From Bacteroidota bacterium (GTDB lineage Bacteria; Bacteroidota; Bacteroidia; Sphingobacteriales; Sphingobacteriaceae), in assembly GCA_013286985.1 (NCBI GenBank), contig JABDEQ010000020.1, forward strand, positions 1 to 34,320: a stretch of 34,320 bases of DNA. The letters run 5' to 3'. This document shows, one piece after another, positions 17,626 through 24,531 of the stretch (within the stretch, counting starts at the first letter, position 1; each line of letters begins with the position of its first letter). A program made the translations under genes and the position numbers. The notes under the pieces are model-generated. The model saw only the letters and a program-made list of their open reading frames with translations, was not told the origin of the DNA and did no database searches.

Positions 17626-18718
17626 ATGACTAAAGAACAGGTACTGGATTTAAGGGATAGAGTAACTTCCCTGAGGAGGCATCTTTGACATCGACAAGAA
17701 ACTCGATGCATTGCAAAAAGAACAGGATATAACCGTTGGCCCCAATTTTTGGGATTATCCAAAGGAGGCAGAAAAAGTATTGGCCTCTATCAAAACAAAA
17801 AAAGTGTGGACCGATGCCTTTCAAAAAGTATCGGCTATTGTTGAAGATACGATAGTGCTTTTTGAATTTTTTCAAAGCGGCGATGCTACCGAAGCAGAAA
17901 TGCAGGAGCAGTTTAGCGCCGCGCTGAAAGCAGTTGAAGAACTGGAGTTTAAAAATATGCTATCAGCAGAAGAAGACCAGTTTAATGCCGTTGTGCAAAT
18001 TACTGCCGGCGCCGGCGGTACCGAAAGCTGCGACTGGGCCGGCATGCTGATGCGCATGTATATTATGTGGGGCGAGAAAAATGGCTACAAGGTAACTGAA
18101 CAGGATTTTCAGGAAGGTGATGTAGCCGGGGTAAAAACGGTTACGCTGCAAATAGAAGGTGATTTTACTTATGGTTATTTAAAAGGAGAAAATGGCGTAC
18201 ACCGCCTGGTGCGTATATCCCCTTTCGACTCTAACGCCAAGCGTCATACATCATTTGCTTCAGTTTACGTTTACCCATTGGTTGATGATACTATTGAAAT
18301 TGAAGTAAAGGATGCCGATATTGAATTTGAAACCTTCCGCTCGGGTGGTGCCGGTGGGCAAAATGTAAACAAGGTAGAAACTGCGGTACGTTTATATCAC
18401 AAACCATCGGGCATTATCATAAAAAACCAGGAATCGCGTTCACAATTGCAGAATAAAGAAAATGCTATTCGTTTGCTAAAATCGCAATTGTATGAGGCCG
18501 AAATGCGCAAGCGCATGGAAACCAGTAATGCGATAGAGGGTAACAAGAAAAAAATTGAATGGGGCTCACAAATCCGCAACTACGTTTTGCATCCATACAA
18601 GCTGGTTAAGGATTTACGCACCGATCATGAAACCTCCAATGCACAAGGTGTGCTTGATGGTGATCTGAACGATTTTTTAAAGGCTTACCTGATGGAATTT
18701 GGCGGACCTAAAAGTTAA
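17626..18718 (+). CDS. prfB: Peptide chain release factor 2, programmed +1 frameshift
   Basis: RF2 ends translation at UGA and UAA. The gene is split in two frames: 17626-17685 encodes 20 codons ending CAT CTT, then in-frame TGA (17686-17688). After a +1 slip, reading resumes with GAC at 17687 and continues to 18718, giving 363 residues. The slip site is preceded by AGGAGG (17674-17679), three bases before CTT, as in the classic prfB autoregulatory site, where low RF2 favours frameshifting. The protein has the RF2 tripeptide SPF ([13 protein letters not shown]), the peptidyl-hydrolysis motif GGQ ([16 protein letters not shown]) and a normal C-terminus. A TATATTTG box at 17614-17621 ends only 4 bases before the ATG, so the mRNA may be nearly leaderless. 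Confidence 0.96.
17674..17689 (+). promoter_or_regulatory. prfB: prfB +1 frameshift site
   Basis: AGGAGG (17674-17679), a 3-base spacer CAT, slippery CTT (17683-17685), then TGAC. Spacing and order match the conserved RF2 recoding signal: the internal Shine-Dalgarno pulls the ribosome and tRNA-Leu slips from CUU to UUU. Confidence 0.95.
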
Positions 18719-18762
18719 ACCAAGTACTTGTTAAAGAAATATAATTACAACCGAACCCAATC

Positions 18763-19668
18763 ATGAAAAAATCCCCCTGCATTTTTTTAGCTACCATACT
18801 CATGTCGACAACTGCTTTTGCTCAAATAAAGCCGATACCCTTATATCCTAACGGCATACCCAACAGCAAGGCTACACCGGCGACCTATGTGGAAAAAAAC
18901 GATAAAGAGTGGGTTACCGGAGTTAGCGTACCTACCATTACGCCGTATTTGCCGGCGCATGGTTATTCGAGCGGTACGGCTGTAATTATTTTTCCCGGCG
19001 GTAGTTATGCCGGGCTTTCTATGGATAATGAGGGTGCCAGCGTAGCTAAGGCCTTTAACAAAATAGGCGTTGCAGCCTTTGTAGTAAAATATCGTTTGCC
19101 AAGCGATGATATTATGGTTGATAAAACTATTGGTCCTTTGCAGGATGCGCAGCAAGCCATGATTATGATCAGGGGCAGAGCCGGAACTTATGGGGTAAAA
19201 CCGGATCAGATTGGTATCATTGGTTTTTCGGCAGGCGGGCACGTAGCATCAACATTAGGGACGCATTTTGATAAAGTATTGGTCCCTAACCCTGATAATA
19301 TAAGTGTAAGACCCGATTTTATGTTATTGCTTTACCCGGTAATCACTATGGGCTCAAGGACGCATGCCGTATCGCGCGAAAATTTGCTGGGTACTAATCC
19401 GCCGCAAACACTGATAGACGAATACAGCAACGAAAAGCAGGTTGATGCAAATACTCCGCCCACATTTTTGGCACAGGCGGCAGACGATAAAGTAGTGCCC
19501 ATACAAAACAGCCTGATGTTTTTTGATGCGCTATTAACCTTTAAAGTAAAAGCCGAAATGCATATTTTTCAGGCGGGCGGTCATGGCTTTGGCATTGACA
19601 ATACCACCACAAAAGACAAATGGATTGACTGGGCAAAAAACTGGCTGGAACAGAATAAATTTTTGTAG
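18763..19668 (+). CDS. Secreted alpha/beta hydrolase (acetylxylan-esterase-like)
   Basis: A 301-residue protein with a signal peptide (cleavage predicted after AFA20, leaving Gln21). It then has an alpha/beta-hydrolase fold of the BD-FAE/esterase group often found with xylan or pectin degradation in Bacteroidota. Visible are the oxyanion-hole motif FPGGSYAGLS (77-86), the nucleophile elbow GFSAGGH (Ser156), the acid in QAADDKVVPI (Asp241/242) and His274 in AGGHGFG. It should hydrolyse small acyl esters, perhaps acetyl groups on polysaccharides, in the periplasm. No glycoside hydrolase or SusCD pair is next to it, so the substrate is open. It follows prfB by 44 bases but probably has its own promoter. 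Confidence 0.88.
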   Translation: MKKSPCIFLATILMSTTAFAQIKPIPLYPNGIPNSKATPATYVEKNDKEWVTGVSVPTITPYLPAHGYSSGTAVIIFPGGSYAGLSMDNEGASVAKAFNKIGVAAFVVKYRLPSDDIMVDKTIGPLQDAQQAMIMIRGRAGTYGVKPDQIGIIGFSAGGHVASTLGTHFDKVLVPNPDNISVRPDFMLLLYPVITMGSRTHAVSRENLLGTNPPQTLIDEYSNEKQVDANTPPTFLAQAADDKVVPIQNSLMFFDALLTFKVKAEMHIFQAGGHGFGIDNTTTKDKWIDWAKNWLEQNKFL

Positions 19669-19979
19669 TCCCGGGCGCCCTTTCGGGGAAGTTGGGGTTT
19701 AGTCCATAGGTGTTCGGAAGATAGGTTTTCTAACAAGTATCAAATGGGGGTGTCATGCTTCGAGGGTCTGCCCATTACAAGAGCTATTGACCTTTCCGTC
19801 ATGCAAAACTTGTTTCGGCACCCCACAGGGCAAGCGGATTGCTTGGTGTATACTTTGCAAATGGGGTGCTGAAACAAGTTCAGCATGACTTGCTTTTTGT
19901 TATTTCGCCTTCAGAATCCCACGGAATTTTAATACTCAGCATGACATCCTTTTTTCATCTTCCTAACATTTATGCGACA
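19669..19979. repeat. Gene-free stretch with nested inverted repeats
   Basis: Arms 19798-19825 (GTCATGCAAAACTTGTTTCG onwards) and 19862-19889 are 28-base inverted repeats with three mismatches. Around them GTGTCATGCTTCGA (near 19750) and TCAGCATGACATCC (near 19938) form a weaker outer pair, so the region looks like two nested units. AGGTGTTCGGAAGAT (19708-19722) recurs exactly at 31388-31402. No gene is visible. Confidence 0.7.
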
Positions 19980-20837
19980 TCAGTCCATTATTTCCAGCAA
20001 CTCATTTAACTCATCTACCTTTTCTGATGAACCTAAATGTTCATAGGCGCTGATGAGGTTGCGGAGAACTCTTTTAATAATATCGGTATTGGAGCAGGGC
20101 TCGTAAAACTGCTTATCAAACTTTAAATTGAGCTGCTTTAAAAACATATCTACATCCCTGCGGCCAAACATAATCCCTTTGTTAAAAGCATTAATGTAAA
20201 AAAGGATACCTCCTTCAAACTCGCTTTGCTTGGTTTCGTCAACATAAGCCAAGATAAAATGCTGCGGCAGGTTTACCCCATAAACAGGTATATCCAATTT
20301 TTGAGCAATAATAGAATAAATAATGGCTAAGGAAATCTGGTTGCCTTTTTTTGTTTCCAATACCTGGCTAATGTAGCTGTTTTGCGGATCACGGTGGTTG
20401 GTGGTATTACTGGTAAAACCGTAAAGGCTATAAAAAACATGGTTAATAAGCTTTATCTGCTCTGCCGGGCTACCCTCGTTCATCATCTGTAGCCAAACAT
20501 CGCGCTTAATGTCTTCTATCTGGTTAATAATCTTTTGTTCGTCAAGGTCGGGGTATTGATAGCGATTAATGGTCAGGATACCCTGCAGTAAATCAAACGC
20601 GCCGCTTTGATGCCATAGCCTTAGGTCGTTTTTTACAATACCGAATTGAATTTCATGCACCAGGTTGGCTATACGCTCTTGCTGTATGGCGTCAAATGCT
20701 TGCTCCCAGGCCGATTCGAGGTACTCAATTGCCCCGGTGCCAAAAGAAAGCAATTTTTGGTGAACGTGTTCGTATATTTCCTTATCCGGATCGTCCAGTA
20801 AGCGTATCAGTGAGTTTACTTCTGTTGGATTTATCAT
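19980..20837 (-). CDS. SirB1-like transglutaminase-fold protein
   Basis: A 285-residue cytosolic protein. The N-terminal 80 residues are helical (MINPTEVNSLIRLLDDPDKEIYEHVHQKLLSFG), HEAT- or TPR-like. Residues about 95-225 fit the SirB1/Transglut_core2 pattern (NRYQYPDLDEQKIINQIEDI ... NSYISQVLETKKGNQISLAIIYSIIAQKLDIPVYGVNLPQHFIL). The catalytic Cys of true transglutaminases is absent at the expected place (GNQISLA), as in most SirB1-like proteins, so enzymatic activity is doubtful. Function is unknown; relatives are sometimes called tetratricopeptide or transglutaminase-like regulators. It is divergent from the methyltransferase gene with only 44 bases between the starts. Confidence 0.82.
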   Translation of the reverse strand: MINPTEVNSLIRLLDDPDKEIYEHVHQKLLSFGTGAIEYLESAWEQAFDAIQQERIANLVHEIQFGIVKNDLRLWHQSGAFDLLQGILTINRYQYPDLDEQKIINQIEDIKRDVWLQMMNEGSPAEQIKLINHVFYSLYGFTSNTTNHRDPQNSYISQVLETKKGNQISLAIIYSIIAQKLDIPVYGVNLPQHFILAYVDETKQSEFEGGILFYINAFNKGIMFGRRDVDMFLKQLNLKFDKQFYEPCSNTDIIKRVLRNLISAYEHLGSSEKVDELNELLEIMD

Positions 20838-20881
20838 TCTTGTAATGCTAAAATACTAAACCTTTGCATATTTTTACGGCC

Positions 20882-21667
20882 ATGTTAAATTTAAGGTTCG
20901 CTACAGATTACCTTTTGCACCGCTTGCGGGCAAAAAACAGGCATGGTGTGCACTCCCCTTTTGTTTACCGGCTGGTTGATAACGTAATTTACGATTTTGC
21001 ACCCAAAAAAGTATACCCGGAGGCAGAAGCGCTGCGCAAACAGCTGATTATTGACACCCGGATGATAACCGTAACTGATTTGGGAGCCGGGTCGCATGTG
21101 AACAATAACCGGCAAAAGAAGATAGGCGATATTGCCCGTAATGCGCTTAAACCGCCTAAGCTGGCACAATTGCTATATCGTTTGGTGGCCGAAATGAAAC
21201 CCCACAACGTTGTTGAACTTGGAACCTGTTTAGGCATAACCACCATTTATCTGCAAACGGCTGCCCCCGATGCTAAAGTGTACACTTTGGAAGGCTGCCC
21301 CGAAACGGCTGCCATAGCTGCCGAAAGTTTTAAAAAAGCGGGCATCAACAATGCCACCCTGCTTACCGGAAACTTTGACGATACCTTGCCTGGCGTAATA
21401 AATAATTTAACTCAGCTGGATTTTGTTTTTGTTGATGGCAACCATCAAAAGGACGCTACCCTTAAATATTTTGAATGGTGCCTGCCCAAGGTGCACGAAA
21501 ATACCATGCTGATATTTGACGATATTTATTGGAGCGAAGGCATGAAGCAGGCCTGGACACAAATAAAGGCCCATCCGCAGGTAACTGTAACGGTTGATTT
21601 ATTTTGGATTGGCCTGGTGTTTTTTAAATCGGGCCAGGCTAAGGAAGACTTTTTGATAAAGATATAA
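20882..21667 (+). CDS. Class I SAM-dependent methyltransferase
   Basis: A 261-residue methyltransferase of the O-methyltransferase type (methyltransf_24-like). The ATG at 20882 (MLNLRFATDYLLHRLRAK) is chosen over a TTG six codons upstream. The N-terminal stretch NRHGVHSPFVYRLV is typical of a Bacteroidota group. Motif I is VVELGTCLGITTIYLQ. The acidic residue that binds the SAM ribose is in VYTLEGCPE. DFVFVDGNHQKDATLKYFEW and FDDIYWSEGMKQAW supply the later motifs, with an Asp pair that could bind metal. The acceptor is unknown. The stop codon coincides with the first bases of repeat family A copy 2. Confidence 0.9.
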   Translation: MLNLRFATDYLLHRLRAKNRHGVHSPFVYRLVDNVIYDFAPKKVYPEAEALRKQLIIDTRMITVTDLGAGSHVNNNRQKKIGDIARNALKPPKLAQLLYRLVAEMKPHNVVELGTCLGITTIYLQTAAPDAKVYTLEGCPETAAIAAESFKKAGINNATLLTGNFDDTLPGVINNLTQLDFVFVDGNHQKDATLKYFEWCLPKVHENTMLIFDDIYWSEGMKQAWTQIKAHPQVTVTVDLFWIGLVFFKSGQAKEDFLIKI

Positions 21668-21810
21668 GCCCCCTCTAAATCTCTCCCGGAAGGGGGGACT
21701 TTAGCTTCGCCCGCGTTTGTTTTTTAAGTCCTCCCTTCCGGGGAGGATTATTCATATTGTGTTTTATTTTTTATGGCATTCATGAGAGCTCCGCCGTTTA
21801 GGTGGGGCTT
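21666..21810. repeat. Repeat family A, copy 2
   Basis: It begins AAGCCCC (21666-21672) and ends GGGGCTT (21804-21810). Internal hairpins are CTCTCCC...GGGGGGA and TCCTCCC-TTCCG-GGGAGGA. Bases 21743-21808 match 10484-10549 at 58 of 66 positions by my count. It fills the whole space between the methyltransferase and cupin genes and overlaps both gene ends. Confidence 0.8.
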
Positions 21811-22139
21811 ACCCTGTCACCATGCGCTTTTGGTTCAGATATTACCAAAAAATGCAGATCCTCATTCCCGTTATTAAAAATGCGGTGTTTTGTCAACGGT
21901 TTAATATGGATGCTCTCGCCAGGGTTAACCGTTTTTGTCTCACCTTCAACTTCAAACGTTGCCGAGCCCGATAAAATATAGAAAACTTGCTGCGCCCGTT
22001 CGTGATAGTGCAATTGTTCGCCGGTTTGCGGCGGCATGCACTCCTGTATTACACTCAGGGTATCTGATTTTAATAAATGCCAGCCATCGCAATCATTACC
22101 CCATTTATAATGCTCAGCGTTTTTTGTTGATGTAATCAT
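21798..22139 (-). CDS. Small cupin-domain protein
   Basis: A 113-residue single-domain cupin (Cupin_2) with motif 1 GEQLHYHERAQQVFYILSGSATFEVEG (40-66, possible metal ligands His44 and His46) and motif 2 PGESIHIKPLTKHRIFNNG (73-91, His85). Such small cupins bind metal and serve as isomerases, dioxygenase-like enzymes or sugar-binding proteins; no specific role can be assigned. Its ATG lies inside the end of the YjbR-like gene (26-base overlap), so translation is coupled. The last codons (Ser-Pro-Thr) and the stop are supplied by the palindromic repeat at 21666-21810, so the original C-terminus may have been different. Confidence 0.88.
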   Translation of the reverse strand: MITSTKNAEHYKWGNDCDGWHLLKSDTLSVIQECMPPQTGEQLHYHERAQQVFYILSGSATFEVEGETKTVNPGESIHIKPLTKHRIFNNGNEDLHFLVISEPKAHGDRVSPT

Positions 22140-22497
22140 GATTTAAAAATAGTGCTGTTTCAAATTCTTTTCTGAGTTTAACTGGTGCCCTGTTACGCCA
22201 GGCCGTCAGTAGCAGTAGCTTCAAATCATCCGGCGATACTGTTTTTAATGCCACCAGCATATAATCATAATGGCGGTAATGATCGGTAATAAAAAAAGTT
22301 GTTTCATCGGTATCCATCCATTTTTCGCGTTCGGTTGTGTGGATCATCAATGTTTCGCCGTCTTCCTTTAGCCGCGCAAATATTTTTTTGCCGACGTAAA
22401 ATGCTGGCGTTTCAAAATGCAGTTTTTCAGTTACTCCCGGCAAGGGCAACAATGTTTTGCGTAAAAATTCCAGGTAGATAAAAGCGCCGGTATCCAT
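22114..22497 (-). CDS. MmcQ/YjbR family protein
   Basis: A 127-residue protein of the MmcQ/YjbR family (double-wing fold, cytosolic, sometimes called DNA-binding but without proven function). Recognised from FLRKTLLPLPGVTEKLHFETPAFYVGKKIFARLKEDGETLMIHTTEREKW and from the C-terminal pattern DDLKLLLLTAWRNRAPVKL. Length is normal. It overlaps the downstream cupin gene by 26 bases and forms a two-gene unit with it. Upstream is a 131-base gap to the divergent aldo/keto reductase. Confidence 0.87.
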   Translation of the reverse strand: MDTGAFIYLEFLRKTLLPLPGVTEKLHFETPAFYVGKKIFARLKEDGETLMIHTTEREKWMDTDETTFFITDHYRHYDYMLVALKTVSPDDLKLLLLTAWRNRAPVKLRKEFETALFLNHDYINKKR

Positions 22498-22628
22498 TAA
22501 GGCTAAGTTAAGAAGATAGCTTTAATATCTTTAAGAAACAGCCACACAAATTAAACCTTGAAATTTCGCTGACAATACTGTGCCCCGGCAATGGTTATTT
22601 TTGAGACTAACATTTAGCAACACTTACT

Positions 22629-23660
22629 ATGGAATACAGACAACTAGGAGCATCCGGTTTACGGGTGCCGGTACTTAGCTTTGGTACAGCCACTTTTGGT
22701 GGTGGTAACCAATTTTTTAAGGCCTGGGGAAATACGCAAATTGATGAGGCGAAAAAAATGGTAAACCTTTGTCTTGATGCCGGGGTTAACTTTTTTGATA
22801 CGGCCAATGTTTATTCGCGCGGACTATCAGAAGAGATATTGGGTAAGGCACTGGAAGGTTTGCGCAATAAGGTGCTTATCTCAACCAAGGCAACTTTTAC
22901 TATGGGCGATGGTGCGAATGATTACGGTTCTTCCCGCGAACACTTGATACAAGCATGCAATGATAGCCTTAAACGTTTAAATACCGATCATATTGACGTT
23001 TACCACATGCACGGCTTTGATGCCACAACCCCGGTTGAAGAAACACTGCGCGCTTTAGACGATTTAATCACGAGCGGAAAAGTGCGTTACATAGCCTGTT
23101 CCAATTTTTCGGGCTGGCATTTGATGAAATCGCTGTCGGTATCTGAAAGATATGGCTGGGCCAGGTATATTGCGCACCAGGCATATTACTCTTTACTAAA
23201 CCGCGAATTTGAATGGGAGCTGATGCCGGTGGGTATTGATCAAAAAGTAAGCACTATTGTTTGGAGTCCGCTATCATCAGGACAATTAAGCGGTAAGTTT
23301 CGCAGAGGGCAGCCAATTCCGGAAAGCTCGAGAATAAGCCAGGGCGGCGAGCATGGTCCTGCTACTAATTTTGACCGTTTACATAACATTGTTGATGTTT
23401 TGGATGAAATAGCTAAAGAATTGGACAAAACAGTAGCGCAGGTAGCCCTTAACTGGTTGTTACAGCGCCCAACAGTTGCCAACCTGGTAATTGGCGCCCG
23501 GGATGAAGAGCAGCTTAAACAGAATCTTGCAGCAGTAGGCTGGAATCTTGATATTGAACAAATAAAGAGGCTGGATGCTGCAAGCGAAGTTGACCCTATT
23601 TATCCATACTGGCACCAGCGCCAAAATTTAAAACTGGTGCCTTTGCCGAAATTTTATTGA
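22629..23660 (+). CDS. Aldo/keto reductase
   Basis: A 343-residue NADPH-dependent oxidoreductase of the aldo/keto reductase superfamily (YajO/YghZ-like, potassium-channel beta-subunit-related group). The (beta/alpha)8 barrel shows the opening MEYRQLGASGLRVPVLSFGT and the catalytic tetrad Asp57 and Tyr62 in NFFDTANVYSRGLSE, Lys87 in ISTKAT and His128 in YHMHGFD. Later motifs are ACSNFSGWHL, IVWSPLSSGQLSGK and the cofactor-binding ending NLVIGARDEEQLKQNL. It probably reduces aldehydes or ketones in the cytosol; the substrate is unknown. No SD is visible. The next 870 bases have no gene on either strand. Confidence 0.94.
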   Translation: MEYRQLGASGLRVPVLSFGTATFGGGNQFFKAWGNTQIDEAKKMVNLCLDAGVNFFDTANVYSRGLSEEILGKALEGLRNKVLISTKATFTMGDGANDYGSSREHLIQACNDSLKRLNTDHIDVYHMHGFDATTPVEETLRALDDLITSGKVRYIACSNFSGWHLMKSLSVSERYGWARYIAHQAYYSLLNREFEWELMPVGIDQKVSTIVWSPLSSGQLSGKFRRGQPIPESSRISQGGEHGPATNFDRLHNIVDVLDEIAKELDKTVAQVALNWLLQRPTVANLVIGARDEEQLKQNLAAVGWNLDIEQIKRLDAASEVDPIYPYWHQRQNLKLVPLPKFY

Positions 23661-23898
23661 GTAACATTTTTGATGCTAAAAAACCAGAACTTAAAGGATG
23701 TTGTTTACGAGTTAAACACCTCTTTTTCAGCAATAAGCAATGGCCGATGGGCCATAAAAACACACCTTTTAGGAATGTTCAAAAAAATGCAATTGTTTTT
23801 TGAACAATTATTAACGATAAAAACAGTGTTTAACCGACATAATGGCACTTTTTTGCTCTTGGTCAGCCCATTGCGTCAAAGTAACACAAATGCAACTA

Positions 23899-23929
23899 TT
23901 GCGAAATAAAACTATAGTTCGTATCTTTG
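23899..23929 (+). promoter_or_regulatory. Candidate promoter of the small RNA
   Basis: TTG at 23899-23901, a 20-base spacer, and TATCTTTG at 23922-23929. This fits the Bacteroidota pattern of a TTG-type -33 box and TAnnTTTG -7 box with about 20 bases between them. Start of transcription would be near 23935. Confidence 0.5.
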
Positions 23930-23934
23930 TTGCT

Positions 23935-24022
23935 TCATATAAGGCGGACATCCTGTCTGCCAACTGTGATAAGGTTTAGGTTAAAGCCTCCAAACAGCGA
24001 GTGTGCGGAGGCTTTATTTTTT
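23935..24022 (+). ncRNA. Candidate small RNA or orphan attenuator (about 85 nt)
   Basis: Downstream of a good promoter match come two hairpins. The first, GGCGGACA-TCC-TGTCTGCC (23943-23961, 8 bp with one G-U pair), is followed by a 21-base linker. The second is a terminator, AAAGCCTCC (23983-23991) paired with GGAGGCTTT (24007-24015), ending in ATTTTTT. There is no start codon in the transcript and no gene follows on this strand, so it is either an independent sRNA or a leader left after loss of its gene. I do not recognise a known RNA family; 6S RNA and tmRNA do not fit by length. Confidence 0.5.
23983..24022 (+). terminator. Intrinsic terminator of the small RNA candidate
   Basis: 9-bp stem (AAAGCCTCC / GGAGGCTTT) with a 15-base loop, followed by ATTTTTT. 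Confidence 0.75.
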
Positions 24023-24290
24023 ACTATCACATCCCAAGAAAAACCAACACACGGAAAAAGCAATCCCTCTATCTGTCTATTTCAAGCGGCGCGCATCAAT
24101 CTGGTTAAAAAAATTATTCTGTGTTATTATGCAGATGATTTTAAATATTCCATATGGATGGTTTTGTCAAGCTATAGCTTAGCTTAATTATTCATCAATT
24201 TTTGCGACACCTTTCGCGACACCTTTCGCTTTTTTTATCATACTTAAAGCACATTAGTGAAAAGATGAAGAAGATGTGCCGCATTTAGAC

Positions 24291-24325
24291 AAAAAAATGC
24301 GTTCCGTATCTTACCCCGGAACGCA
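24291..24325 (-). terminator. Intrinsic terminator on the minus strand
   Basis: Read on the minus strand, TGCGTTCCG (24325-24317), a 10-base loop and CGGAACGCA (24306-24298) are followed by seven T (24297-24291). It is the first strong terminator after the fusion gene, about 205 bases beyond its stop. Confidence 0.75.
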
Positions 24326-24531
24326 CTACATTCGTTTTTCAACTAAATCTCAAATCGCAGGTTGATATACCTGCATTCTTTTTAGCAGGCTGCCCAAATC
24401 ATTCACTGCTCAAACCTGTTTGGTCATTGGTCATTTGCTTCGCGTCATTGGTCATTTTTTTTTTGCTTAAACGGCCGACTGCTACTGCCAACTGTCTATT
24501 CACTCTTCAGGCTTTCTTCGGCAACCATAGC

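Larger units (their letters stand above)
23661..24531. other. Long gene-free stretch holding a candidate small RNA
   Basis: Besides the small RNA candidate and a minus-strand terminator (listed separately), it contains several smaller signals. There is an 11-bp stem (TGTTCAAAAAA ... TTTTTTGAACA, 23776-23806), an ATGGCC/GGCCAT hairpin (23740-23755), and a direct 12-base tandem repeat GCGACACCTTTC (24204-24215 and 24216-24227). A 14-base direct repeat GTCATTGGTCATTT occurs at 24423-24436 and 24444-24457. Two short open frames starting at 23670 and 23927 lack coding character. Confidence 0.6.

Noticed and set aside
19708..19722. 15-base exact match AGGTGTTCGGAAGAT with 31388-31402
   Set aside because: Too short to call a repeat family on its own; flanks do not align. 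Could be tested in the whole genome.
23670..23909. 79-codon frame just after the aldo/keto reductase
   Set aside because: Begins TTG/ATG but has hairpin-forming AT-rich sequence (11-bp stem at 23776-23806) inside it, no recognisable motif, and codon use unlike neighbouring genes.
23927..24187. 86-codon frame over the small RNA candidate
   Set aside because: It runs through the promoter end, both hairpins and the terminator, so coding is very unlikely.
24423..24457. Direct repeats of GTCATTGGTCATTT as a possible CRISPR-like array
   Set aside because: Only two units with a 7-base gap, then a T run; no regular spacers and no cas genes.
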